From positions 1 to 8,708 of the forward strand of contig QGUH01000103.1 of NCBI GenBank assembly GCA_003242355.1: a DNA stretch of 8,708 nucleotides, written 5' to 3'. Made by a program: the position numbers and the translations under genes. Below the pieces are notes generated by a model. It had not been told where the DNA came from and searched no databases. It saw only the letters and a list, made by a program, of their open reading frames with translations. Positions 1-6,801 of the stretch are shown here, in pieces. Each line of letters begins with the position of its first letter. The first letter of the stretch is position 1. The DNA comes from Pseudomonadota bacterium (GTDB lineage Bacteria; Myxococcota_A; Polyangia; Polyangiales; Polyangiaceae).

Positions 1-72
1 TTTGTGATGTACCGAAGACCCCGAGTTCTCCCCCCTTTTTTTTCTCCGCAGCCACAAGTTGTGTAAAAGACA
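1..72 (-). other. Probable sequencing-adapter read-through (Nextera-like), not genomic
   Basis: Read on the minus strand, the multicopper-oxidase frame follows its family pattern through NGMDG and then becomes unrelated sequence. That sequence starts with TGTCTTTTACACAACTT, a noisy copy of the Nextera mosaic end CTGTCTCTTATACACATCT. Next comes a GGCTGCGGAG stretch resembling the adapter's GACGCTGCCGACGA. An A-run then G-run lies where the index would be, followed by GAACTCGGGGTC, resembling the P5 segment GATCTCGGTGGTCG. The order of parts matches the adapter and composition changes sharply at about 72-74. The adapter sequences are recalled, and the match is imperfect (several substitutions and indels). 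Confidence 0.75.
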
Positions 73-518
73 CCATCCATGCCGTTCGGCAAGAACACGC
101 CGTGCCAGTGGACGGTGGTCGGCGCCGGAAGCCGATTCGTGACGTACACACGCACGCGATCGCCTTCGACCGCCTCGAGCGTCGGACCGTGGACCCTGCC
201 GTTATAGCCCCAACAGCGAGCGCGCAGGCCGGGAGCAAAGGTGTGCTCGACCTCTTCGGCAACGAGGTGGAAGACTTTGGTGTCTTCGACCACCTTGAAC
301 GGCAGCGTCGCGCCGCCGGGCGTGATGGTGGGCACGTAGTCGCGGTTCGGCATGCCGGGGCGCGCGGGACGGACCTCCGGTCCCCCGCTGTACGAGCGCT
401 GCCACCCCTGCCCGGTCACGTCGCCCTGCGCAGCCGCGGCGTCGCGCGAGCGCGCGAGCGCGAGGGCGGTGCCCGCCAGCGCAGCACCTCGGGTGATGGC
501 TTGACGTCGAGTAATCAT
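73..518 (-). CDS. Multicopper oxidase, N-terminal fragment (3' end missing)
   Basis: Multicopper oxidases couple one-electron oxidation of a substrate, often Cu(I), to reduction of O2 to water in the periplasm. About 149 codons are present from the ATG at 518-516. Residues 1-30 form a Tat-like signal (TRRQAIT followed by an Ala/Leu-rich core and an AAAAQ end), so folded, copper-loaded export is likely. Residues 102-149 carry the first cupredoxin core: CWGYNGRVHGPTLEAVEGD, then TTVHWHG (H137 and H139, expected type 2 and type 3 copper ligands), then LPNGMDG. The family normally continues GVPGLTQ, but here the frame runs into adapter-like sequence, so the remaining two-thirds or more, including the C-terminal HCH copper motif, is absent. 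A weak GAGAA lies upstream of the start. The copper-exporting ATPase gene lies 236 bp upstream on the same strand, which supports a copper-tolerance role. The subfamily (CueO, PcoA or bilirubin-oxidase-like) cannot be decided. Confidence 0.85.
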
Positions 519-567
519 CGGTTTTTCTCGAATCTGAAGCTCACGGCCGCACGGGCCGACACGGCTT

Positions 568-604
568 CTAGAACGCCGATCGGTTTGACCGATCGGCGTT
601 CTAG
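568..604. promoter_or_regulatory. Perfect 17-bp inverted repeat between the copper genes (terminator hairpin or operator)
   Basis: The arms 568-584 and 588-604 (core GAACGCCGATCGGT / ACCGATCGGCGTTC) pair without mismatch around a TTG loop. It lies about 150 nt past the ATPase stop and about 50 nt before the multicopper oxidase start. No T-run follows it in either direction, so it is not a classic intrinsic terminator. Its perfect symmetry also suits a dimeric repressor site. I see no MerR/CueR-type promoter here. The hairpin is certain, its function is not. Confidence 0.6.
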
Positions 605-615
605 CCTCGTTTCGT

Positions 616-637
616 AGGGGCGGCACGCGCCGCCCCT
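616..637 (-). terminator. GC-rich hairpin downstream of the copper ATPase
   Basis: A 9-bp perfect stem, AGGGGCGGC (616-624) with GCCGCCCCT (629-637), closes on a 4-base loop. It begins about 117 nt downstream of the ATPase stop and only 11 bp from the larger inverted repeat at 568-604. There is no U-tract after it on the minus strand, so factor-independent termination is uncertain. It could instead stabilise the 3' end of the ATPase transcript. Confidence 0.35.
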
Positions 638-754
638 CCCCGCCCACGCGGGCACTCTGTCCGACGCTGTTTTCCGCGCATTTCGGCGCGTTCCTAACCG
701 TTTGTCGCTCTAGGCACGGGTCGATGCGGCCGTGACGGCCTTTCGCGTCGTCGC

Positions 755-3235
755 TCACAGCGGCACGCGGCGCAACCGCAGCGCGTTGCCGACCACGGAG
801 ACGGAGCTCAGGCTCATCGCAGCCGCGGCCAGCATCGGGCTCAGCAGAAGCCCGAAGAACGGGTAGAGCACGCCCGCCGCCACGGGCACTCCCGCGGAGT
901 TGTAGAGGAAGGCGAAGAACAGGTTCTGTTTGATGTTCGCCATGGTGCGGCGCGAGAGGCGAAGCGCCCGCACGATCGCGGAGAGATCGCCGCGCACGAG
1001 CGTCACGCCGGCGCTTTCCATGGCCACGTCGGTTCCCGTTCCCATGGCGATGCCCACGTGGGCTCGGGCGAGCGCCGGCGCGTCGTTGATGCCGTCCCCC
1101 GCCATGGCGACCGTACGACCGCTCCGTCGGAGCTCCGCCACCTTGTCCGCCTTTTCGGCAGGCGAAACGCCCGCGAAGACCTCCTCGATGCCGAGAGACG
1201 CCGCGACGGCGCGTGCGGTGGTCTCACTGTCGCCGGTGAGCATCACGATGCGGAGCCCTGCGGCACGCAGCTTCCGAACCGCATCCGGCGTGGTCGGTTT
1301 GATCGGATCCGCGACGCCGAGCAAGCCCGCGGCGCGCCCGTCGATGGCGACGAAGAGCACGGTTTGCCCCTGAGCGCGCAGCACCTCGGCGCGCCCCACG
1401 AGCTCTCCGAGGTCCACACCGACGTCGGACATCAGCGCGCGGTTGCCGAGCGCAACGCTCTTCCCGTTCACGCGCCCCGTCACCCCCTTGCCGGGGCGCG
1501 CCTGGAACGCCTCGAAGGGCGGCAGCTCGAGCCCACGCGCGCTCGCTGCTTCGAGAATCGCTCGAGCGATCGGATGCTCGCTCCCCCGTTCGAGCGCCGC
1601 CGCCAGGCGCACCATTTCCGTGGAATCGCCGCCGTCGCTCGTGATCGCGGTGACGAGCTCGGGCCGGCCCACGGTGAGCGTTCCCGTCTTGTCCACGACG
1701 AGCGTGTCCACCTGCCCGAGTCGCTCGATCGCCTCCGCATCCTTGAAGAGCACGCCCACCGAGGCGCCCCGGCCCGCGGCGACCATGATCGACATCGGGG
1801 TAGCGAGCCCGAGCGCGCACGGGCACGCGATGATGAGAACCGCGACGGCATTGATGAGGCCGTGGGCCATCCGCGGCTCGGGCCCGAACACCGACCACGC
1901 GGCGAACGTGGCCACGGCCACCGCGACGACCGTCGGAACGAAGTAGCTCGCGACGACGTCTGCCAACCGCTGAATCGGCGCGCGGCTGCGCTGGGCTTCG
2001 GCCACCATGGCGACGATGCGCGCGAGCAACGTGTCGCGACCCACCTGCTCTGCACGCATCACGAACGACCCCGAGCCGTTGAGGGTGGCGCCGATCACGC
2101 GATCGCCGGGTCGCTTTCCCACGGGAATCGGCTCGCCCGTGACCATCGATTCGTCCACGTGGCTTTCCCCTTCGAGGACGACGCCATCGACGGGCACCTT
2201 TTCTCCTGGAAGCACGCGCAGGCGGTCGCCCACGTGCACGAAGTCGAGCGCCACCTCTTCTTCACGGCCATCGGCGGAAAGACGCCGCGCCAACTTCGGA
2301 GAAAGCTCGAGCAGGCTGCGCAGCGCCGCGCCGGTTTGGCTGCGAGCCCGGAGCTCGAGCACTTGTCCGAGCAGAACCAACGTGACGATGACGGCCGCCG
2401 CTTCGAAGTACACCCCCACTTCGCCGGAGGTGTGGCGGAACGCTGCAGGAAAGATCCCCGGAGCGAGGGCCGCGACCGCGCTGTAGCCATACGCAATGCT
2501 CACGCCGAGGCCGATCAACGTGAACATGTTGGGGCTCTTGTGCCGAATCGAATCGACGGCACGAACGTAGAAGGGAAACGCCGAGTAGAGGCACACCGGA
2601 CTCGCGAGCAACAGCTCGAGCAGGACGCGCGTCCTCGGAGCGAGAATCGCGGAAATCGGTTTCCCCGGCAGCACCATGTCCCCCATGGCCAAAATCAAGA
2701 GCGGCACGGTGAGCGCGACCGCGAACCGGAAGCGCCGACTCATGTCGGCAAGCTCGGGATTCGCGGGCTCCTCCAGCGTCACCGTGCGCGGCTCGAGCGC
2801 CATGCCGCACTTCGGGCAGTTCCCCGGAGCGTCGCTCACGACCTCCGGATGCATCGGACACGTCCACTCGGTGCGCGTCCGCGGAGCGATGGGCGCTTCC
2901 GGCTCGAGCGCCATGCCGCACTTCGGGCACGCCCCGGGTCCGAGCTGCCGAACCTCGGGATGCATGGGGCAGGTGTACGGAACGGAGGTCGACTGGGGCT
3001 CGGGCGGGGCGCTCCCCGAAGCCGGCTCGGGCGTGAGATAGCGCTCGGGATCCTGCTCGAAGCGCTCTCGGCAGCGCGCACAACAAAAGAGGTACTCGCG
3101 CCCCTGGTAGACCGTGCGGTGCGGGGTGGTCGGGCGAGGGGTCATCCCGCAAACGGGATCCTTCTCGCCCCCGGGAGGCGTGGCTGCCGGGCCGGACGGC
3201 TGCCTGGGACAGCAATGAGAAGCGTGCTCGTCCAT
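755..3235 (-). CDS. copA: Copper-exporting P1B-type ATPase with YHS and two heavy-metal-binding domains
   Basis: This 826-residue inner-membrane pump uses ATP to export a monovalent metal, most likely Cu(+), from the cytoplasm. Residues 4-9 are HASHCC. A YHS domain follows at about 24-68 (DPVCGM, then FCCARC). Two heavy-metal-binding domains at about 87-112 and 124-149 each have CPMHPEV...CPKCGMALEP. There is no HMA (GMTCxxC) domain. The pump core has TGEP at 366-369, membrane CPC at 471-473, phosphorylated D515 in DKTGTLT, SEHP at 552-555 and GDGIND at 713-718. Y778-N779 and M807-S811 (MSLSS) lie in the last two helices, a set characteristic of the P1B-1 Cu(+)/Ag(+) class. The ATG at 3235 is chosen because it sits just before the metal-binding tail; no good ribosome-binding site is visible, and the open frame further upstream overlaps another gene. 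The 125-bp gap before it shows no clear promoter or copper-regulator box. The next gene encodes a multicopper oxidase. Confidence 0.93.
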   Translation of the reverse strand: MDEHASHCCPRQPSGPAATPPGGEKDPVCGMTPRPTTPHRTVYQGREYLFCCARCRERFEQDPERYLTPEPASGSAPPEPQSTSVPYTCPMHPEVRQLGPGACPKCGMALEPEAPIAPRTRTEWTCPMHPEVVSDAPGNCPKCGMALEPRTVTLEEPANPELADMSRRFRFAVALTVPLLILAMGDMVLPGKPISAILAPRTRVLLELLLASPVCLYSAFPFYVRAVDSIRHKSPNMFTLIGLGVSIAYGYSAVAALAPGIFPAAFRHTSGEVGVYFEAAAVIVTLVLLGQVLELRARSQTGAALRSLLELSPKLARRLSADGREEEVALDFVHVGDRLRVLPGEKVPVDGVVLEGESHVDESMVTGEPIPVGKRPGDRVIGATLNGSGSFVMRAEQVGRDTLLARIVAMVAEAQRSRAPIQRLADVVASYFVPTVVAVAVATFAAWSVFGPEPRMAHGLINAVAVLIIACPCALGLATPMSIMVAAGRGASVGVLFKDAEAIERLGQVDTLVVDKTGTLTVGRPELVTAITSDGGDSTEMVRLAAALERGSEHPIARAILEAASARGLELPPFEAFQARPGKGVTGRVNGKSVALGNRALMSDVGVDLGELVGRAEVLRAQGQTVLFVAIDGRAAGLLGVADPIKPTTPDAVRKLRAAGLRIVMLTGDSETTARAVAASLGIEEVFAGVSPAEKADKVAELRRSGRTVAMAGDGINDAPALARAHVGIAMGTGTDVAMESAGVTLVRGDLSAIVRALRLSRRTMANIKQNLFFAFLYNSAGVPVAAGVLYPFFGLLLSPMLAAAAMSLSSVSVVGNALRLRRVPL
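2789..2929 (-). repeat. Tandem duplication inside the ATPase gene (two metal-binding modules)
   Basis: A 30-base stretch encoding CPKCGMALEP is identical at 2789-2818 and 2900-2929, offset by 111 bp (37 codons). The flanking CPMHPEV codons are also alike but diverged, so the two heavy-metal-binding domains arose by, or are kept similar through, tandem duplication. Confidence 0.85.
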
Positions 3236-3360
3236 GATCGATGGGCTTTGAGCGATGAAACCGAGTGCTGAATCGATGCGTGGCGGAGGGGCTTTCGGGG
3301 GCACACCGCTCCGCTCTCTTTGACGCAGAGGTCGGCCGAGTATTACAGGTCGCAGAGCGC

Positions 3361-4971
3361 CTAGCCCTGCTTCGAGCTCGAAGCGACCGCCTGGAGCACG
3401 GCGCGCGCAATGCGCATGCCATCCAACGCGGCGCTCACGATGCCCCCGGCGTAGCCAGCGCCCTCTCCCGCCGGGTACAGGCCGGCGAGCCCGCGAGCTT
3501 CGAGCGTCCGCTCGTCGCGCAGGATCCGCACGGGGGCGCTCGTTCGGGATTCGACGCCGACGAGCACGGCCTCTTCCGTGAGATACCCACGCATGCGGCG
3601 GCCGAAGGCGCGGAGCGCCTCGGCGAGCGGGCTCGCGAGGTCGATGCCACCCGCGTTCAGCACGGCCGCGAGATCGGCGGAACGGAGGCCCGGAATGTAG
3701 CTCGTGTCCGGCAACGTCGCGGAGAGCACCCCCCGCACGAAATCGGTGGCGCGCACCGCCGGTGCCCGAAGCGCGCCACCACCCGCGGTGAAAGCCGCCC
3801 GCTCGATGGCGCGTTGGAGCTCGACGCCGCCGAGCGGGCCCCGATGCCCGGCGCGCTCGAAGTCGGACGGATCCAGCGCGACCACGAAGCCCGAGTTCGC
3901 GAACGGCGAGTCGCGCCGGGCGAGGCTCATCCCGTTCACCACGAGCTCCGACGGCTCGGTCGAGGCCGGCACGATCCACCCCCCGGGACACATGCAGAAC
4001 GAGAACACGCCGCGACCGTGAACCTCGCAAGCGAGCCGGTACGCGGCATTCGGCAGCCGCGGGTGCCCGGCGTGCTCGCCATACTGAATGCGATTGATCA
4101 GCGGTTGCGGGTGCTCGATGCGCACGCCGAGCGCGAACGGCTTCGGCTCGAGCGCGACGCCGCGCCTCGCCAAGAGCTCGAACACGTCGCGCGCCGAGTG
4201 TCCCGTCGCGAGCACCACCGCGTCGCCGAGGATCTCGGCGCCGGAAGCGAGACACACGCCGACGACGCGCCGCTCCGAGCCGGTGCCCTCGATCGCGAAA
4301 TCCACGACGCGCGCCCCGAACCGGAACTCGACCCCCACCGCCTCGAGCCGTTCGCGCATGGCCGTGATCACCTTGGGCAAGCGGTTGCTGCCGATGTGCG
4401 GGCGCGCCTCGACGAGCACGGCCTCGGGAGCGCCGTTGCGGACCAGGATTTCGAGGACGTCGCGCACGTTGCCGCGCTTGTGCGAGCGCGTGTAGAGCTT
4501 GCCGTCGCTGTACGTGCCCGCGCCGCCTTCGCCGAAGCAGTAGTTGCTATCGGGATTCACTTCGCCGCGGCGGTGCAATCCCTTGAGGTCGTGACGCCGA
4601 GGCTGCACGTTCTTGCCTCGATCGACGACGATCGAGCCGACGCCGTGACGCGCGAGCTCGTACGCGCAGAAGAGCCCTGCCGGGCCGTCGCCGACGATGA
4701 CGACGCGGCGAGCGCTCGTGACGGGGCACGGCTCCGGAGCTCCGAGCGGCGCCTCCGTTCCGTCGGCAAATCCCACCAGCAAATGGAAGCGGATCGCCCC
4801 GCGCCGCGCGTCGAGCGAGCGGCGGCGGAGCACGATTTCCGGCAGCTCGGACGCAGGGCGACGCAAGCGACGCGCCACGAGCTCACGCAACGCCGCGGGG
4901 TCGTCGGCGTCGTCGAGGCCGAGCTCGAGCTCGAGCTCCTTGGGAAGGCGGGCGCGTGCAGCGGAAGTCAC
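3361..4971 (-). CDS. FAD-dependent oxidoreductase of the COG2509 type
   Basis: This 536-residue flavoprotein probably binds FAD and acts as a dehydrogenase; the substrate of this widespread cytosolic family is not known to me. An N-terminal alpha/beta region (about 9-85, with RRRSLDAR at 49-56) precedes the Rossmann dinucleotide site VVIVGDGPAGLF at 90-101, where the usual GxGxxG reads GDGPAG, ending at acidic D117. Family-typical blocks follow: NYCFGEGGAGTYSDGKLYTR (143-162), HIGSNRLPKVI, ATGHSARDVF, a Cys-containing FCMCPGG, and the C-terminal flavin-contact block GEGAGYAGGI (502-511) with LDGMRIA. Length and block order look complete. The GTG at 4971 is the only suitable start; it has no clear Shine-Dalgarno sequence, and choosing a later start would remove the first beta strand, LELELGL, encoded by a short GAGCTC repeat. 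The gene stands alone, 70 bp after the FG-GAP gene and 125 bp before the copper pump. No functional link to either is evident. Confidence 0.88.
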   Translation of the reverse strand: MTSAARARLPKELELELGLDDADDPAALRELVARRLRRPASELPEIVLRRRSLDARRGAIRFHLLVGFADGTEAPLGAPEPCPVTSARRVVIVGDGPAGLFCAYELARHGVGSIVVDRGKNVQPRRHDLKGLHRRGEVNPDSNYCFGEGGAGTYSDGKLYTRSHKRGNVRDVLEILVRNGAPEAVLVEARPHIGSNRLPKVITAMRERLEAVGVEFRFGARVVDFAIEGTGSERRVVGVCLASGAEILGDAVVLATGHSARDVFELLARRGVALEPKPFALGVRIEHPQPLINRIQYGEHAGHPRLPNAAYRLACEVHGRGVFSFCMCPGGWIVPASTEPSELVVNGMSLARRDSPFANSGFVVALDPSDFERAGHRGPLGGVELQRAIERAAFTAGGGALRAPAVRATDFVRGVLSATLPDTSYIPGLRSADLAAVLNAGGIDLASPLAEALRAFGRRMRGYLTEEAVLVGVESRTSAPVRILRDERTLEARGLAGLYPAGEGAGYAGGIVSAALDGMRIARAVLQAVASSSKQG

Positions 4972-5011
4972 CGAGAGCGGAGCATAGCGCCGGAGCCCGA
5001 ACGAGCCCGGT

Positions 5012-5040
5012 CCGATCGCATTTCGTTCTTGCCCGATCGG
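5012..5040 (-). terminator. Weak hairpin after the FG-GAP lipoprotein gene
   Basis: CCGATCG at 5012-5018 pairs with CGATCGG at 5034-5040 across a 15-nt loop, one base past the stop codon of the lipoprotein gene. The second arm is itself inside a 10-bp palindrome, CCCGATCGGG (5032-5041). There is no U-tract. It may end the two-gene envelope operon, but this is a weak call. Confidence 0.25.
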
Positions 5041-5041
5041 G

Positions 5042-6799
5042 TCAGCGGCTGGCGACCCCGAACACGACGTACACCCGCCCCGCGCCGCGATTGGCCGTAG
5101 CGTCCGCGAATGCGAGATCCATGATGCGATCGCCGTTCATGTCGCCCGCGGCGGCCACGGCCGTGAACGCCCCTCCCTCGGGCACGCGCACGCGGATGCG
5201 CGCCGTCCCCGCAGCGCCGACCGAGAGGTCCGCGAAGTCGCCGCGCTTTCCGAACACGACGTATGCCACCGTTTCTTCGGCGAGCACGAGGTCGGGAACC
5301 CGATCGCCATCCACGTCTCCCGCCAACGCCGCCAAAAGGGGCTTCCCTCCCTCGCCGAAGCCGGACACGTTCCAGCCCGTAGCCAGGGTCGAGGGGGGTC
5401 CGAAAACGACGCGGCAATAGCTCGCCGCCTCGCAATAAACGAAGTCGCGGAGCCCGTTGCCATCCACGTCACCGAGGCCCGCGACGCTGGCCCCGACGCC
5501 GGGAAAGACGCGCGTCAAGCGGTAGCCGTAGGCGCTGCCGTCGATCGAGACGAGGCCCGAGCTCGCGGGGAATTCGAGCCCTCCGTGCAACAGGAGGATG
5601 TTCTCGTTGGACGCGACGAGCACGTCTGCGAACCCGTCTCCGTTGACGTCGCCAACGCCCGCCAGGGCGCGCGGAGTGTCGGCGCTCCATTCGTCGGCGA
5701 GCAGCAGCGCCGCCTCCGCGAGCCCACCCCCGGCGAGAGCGGAAGCGCCCGAGACGATGTGCACGGCGCTCGTGCCGCCCGAAACGGACGTCACGGCGAC
5801 ATCCGGCGTTCCGTCCCCGGTCACGTCTCCGAGCCCGCGCACCATTTCTCCGACCGCCACGGCGTCCTCATCACCCTCGAGGATGATGCCCCGCTCGGCC
5901 GTCATCTCGTCGAGCACCACGGTTCCCGTGAGCCCGCTCGTGCGCACCAGGTACGCTTTGCCTCCCCCTCCCGGGGCGCCGATGACGACGTCCGCCGTGC
6001 CGTCTCCGTCGAGGTCGGAGATCCCACTCACGGAACGACCCGCCGCAGAGCCCGGCGCGCCGCGCAGCACGGCGTACTGCTGCAGGGCTTCGCCCGCTGG
6101 CGAGTCGGAGAGCGCCGTGGATCGGAGCTCGGTGCGACCGAAGACGAGATAGGCGTTTCCAGCGCCGTCCCGAGCATTCGGCGCCCCCACGATGAGGTCG
6201 GCCAGGCCGTCGCGGTTCACGTCCCCCGCGCGGTCGAGCGCGAGGCCGAGCCCTTCCCCGCGCCTTCCGCTGATCACGATTCCGCCCAGTCCGGCGGCCA
6301 CGTCCGCGAGGTGAATCTCGCTCGGAGGCACGTGGATTTCGACGGTCCCAGTCGCCTTCGCGCCCTCGCCGTTCTCCACGACGTACTCGAGCCGATAGAC
6401 ACCGAAGAAGCGGCTCTCCGGCACGAACTCGAGGGCGCCGTCCGGGCGAATGTCCACCCGTTCGGCATCGTACGCCGCAGGGCGCGTCCCCCGCACCTCG
6501 CTCACGCGGATGACTTCGAGATCCCGAGGCGTGTCGTTGGCGAGCACGCCGGGCGCGGGCACCACCAGCTGTTGCCCCTGGGCGACGACGTACCGATCGG
6601 GAAGCGTCTTGGGCGCGATGGCGATGCGCGGTACACTACCCGTTCCGCCCGTCGGCGGCAGAACCGTCCCGGCGCTGGCTCCGTTCGACGATGGTGCAGG
6701 ACCGGCGCCGCCGCTGCCGTTACCGGGCTCGACCTCGAACGTGGTGAGGGGGCAGGCCGTGAACAGCAACGGTATCGCGAGCCAGGACGCCGCGCGCAC
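5042..6799 (-). CDS. Lipoprotein with cadherin-like domain and seven-repeat FG-GAP beta-propeller
   Basis: From the GTG at 6799 the product is 585 residues. Residues 1-16 form a short lipoprotein signal ending LLFTAC, so C16 would be lipidated and the protein anchored to a membrane facing the periplasm or cell surface. A Gly/Ser/Pro/Ala linker (about 25-60) leads to a cadherin/VCBS-like Ig domain at about 65-158 (APGVLANDTP, DGALEFVPE, YRLEYVVENG). Seven FG-GAP repeats follow, with DxDxDG-like calcium loops starting at D193, D262, D325, D384, D444, D495 and D553, spaced 51-69 residues apart. Seven repeats ending at the C-terminus suggest one closed, integrin-alpha-like propeller, usually used for binding proteins or glycans. 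Earlier in-frame GTG (6817) and TTG (6805) starts are possible, but only 6799 is well spaced from GGGGGAG. The gene begins two bases after the TPR-PEGA stop. The ligand is unknown. Confidence 0.87.
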   Translation of the reverse strand: MRAASWLAIPLLFTACPLTTFEVEPGNGSGGAGPAPSSNGASAGTVLPPTGGTGSVPRIAIAPKTLPDRYVVAQGQQLVVPAPGVLANDTPRDLEVIRVSEVRGTRPAAYDAERVDIRPDGALEFVPESRFFGVYRLEYVVENGEGAKATGTVEIHVPPSEIHLADVAAGLGGIVISGRRGEGLGLALDRAGDVNRDGLADLIVGAPNARDGAGNAYLVFGRTELRSTALSDSPAGEALQQYAVLRGAPGSAAGRSVSGISDLDGDGTADVVIGAPGGGGKAYLVRTSGLTGTVVLDEMTAERGIILEGDEDAVAVGEMVRGLGDVTGDGTPDVAVTSVSGGTSAVHIVSGASALAGGGLAEAALLLADEWSADTPRALAGVGDVNGDGFADVLVASNENILLLHGGLEFPASSGLVSIDGSAYGYRLTRVFPGVGASVAGLGDVDGNGLRDFVYCEAASYCRVVFGPPSTLATGWNVSGFGEGGKPLLAALAGDVDGDRVPDLVLAEETVAYVVFGKRGDFADLSVGAAGTARIRVRVPEGGAFTAVAAAGDMNGDRIMDLAFADATANRGAGRVYVVFGVASR

Positions 6800-6801
6800 G
6801 T

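Noticed and set aside
1..518. Multicopper oxidase pseudogene broken by a frameshift after NGMDG
   Set aside because: No other frame resumes the family sequence and the diverged tail resembles adapter, so truncation by the contig end explains it better.
1058..3271. Very long open frame on the plus strand (also 3265-5100 and 5585-7039)
   Set aside because: They are antisense to well-supported genes, have His/Arg/Glu-rich compositions typical of shadow frames in GC-rich DNA, and show no domain motifs.
3236..3278. Three CATCG-containing short repeats just upstream of the ATPase start
   Set aside because: They are short, unequally spaced and diverged, so compatible with chance.
3283..3314. GCGGAG / CTCCGC hairpin after the oxidoreductase gene
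   Set aside because: The stem is only 6 bp with a 20-nt loop and no U-tract follows, so it is too weak to call a terminator.
3320..3346. Plus-strand promoter-like pair TTGACG and TATTAC in the gap before the copper ATPase
   Set aside because: The spacing is only 15 bp and there is no plus-strand gene downstream for it to drive.
3236..4255. 340-residue N-terminal extension of the copper ATPase frame
   Set aside because: It overlaps the oxidoreductase gene out of frame, is Arg/Ala-rich without motifs, and precedes a natural ATG right before the metal-binding tail.
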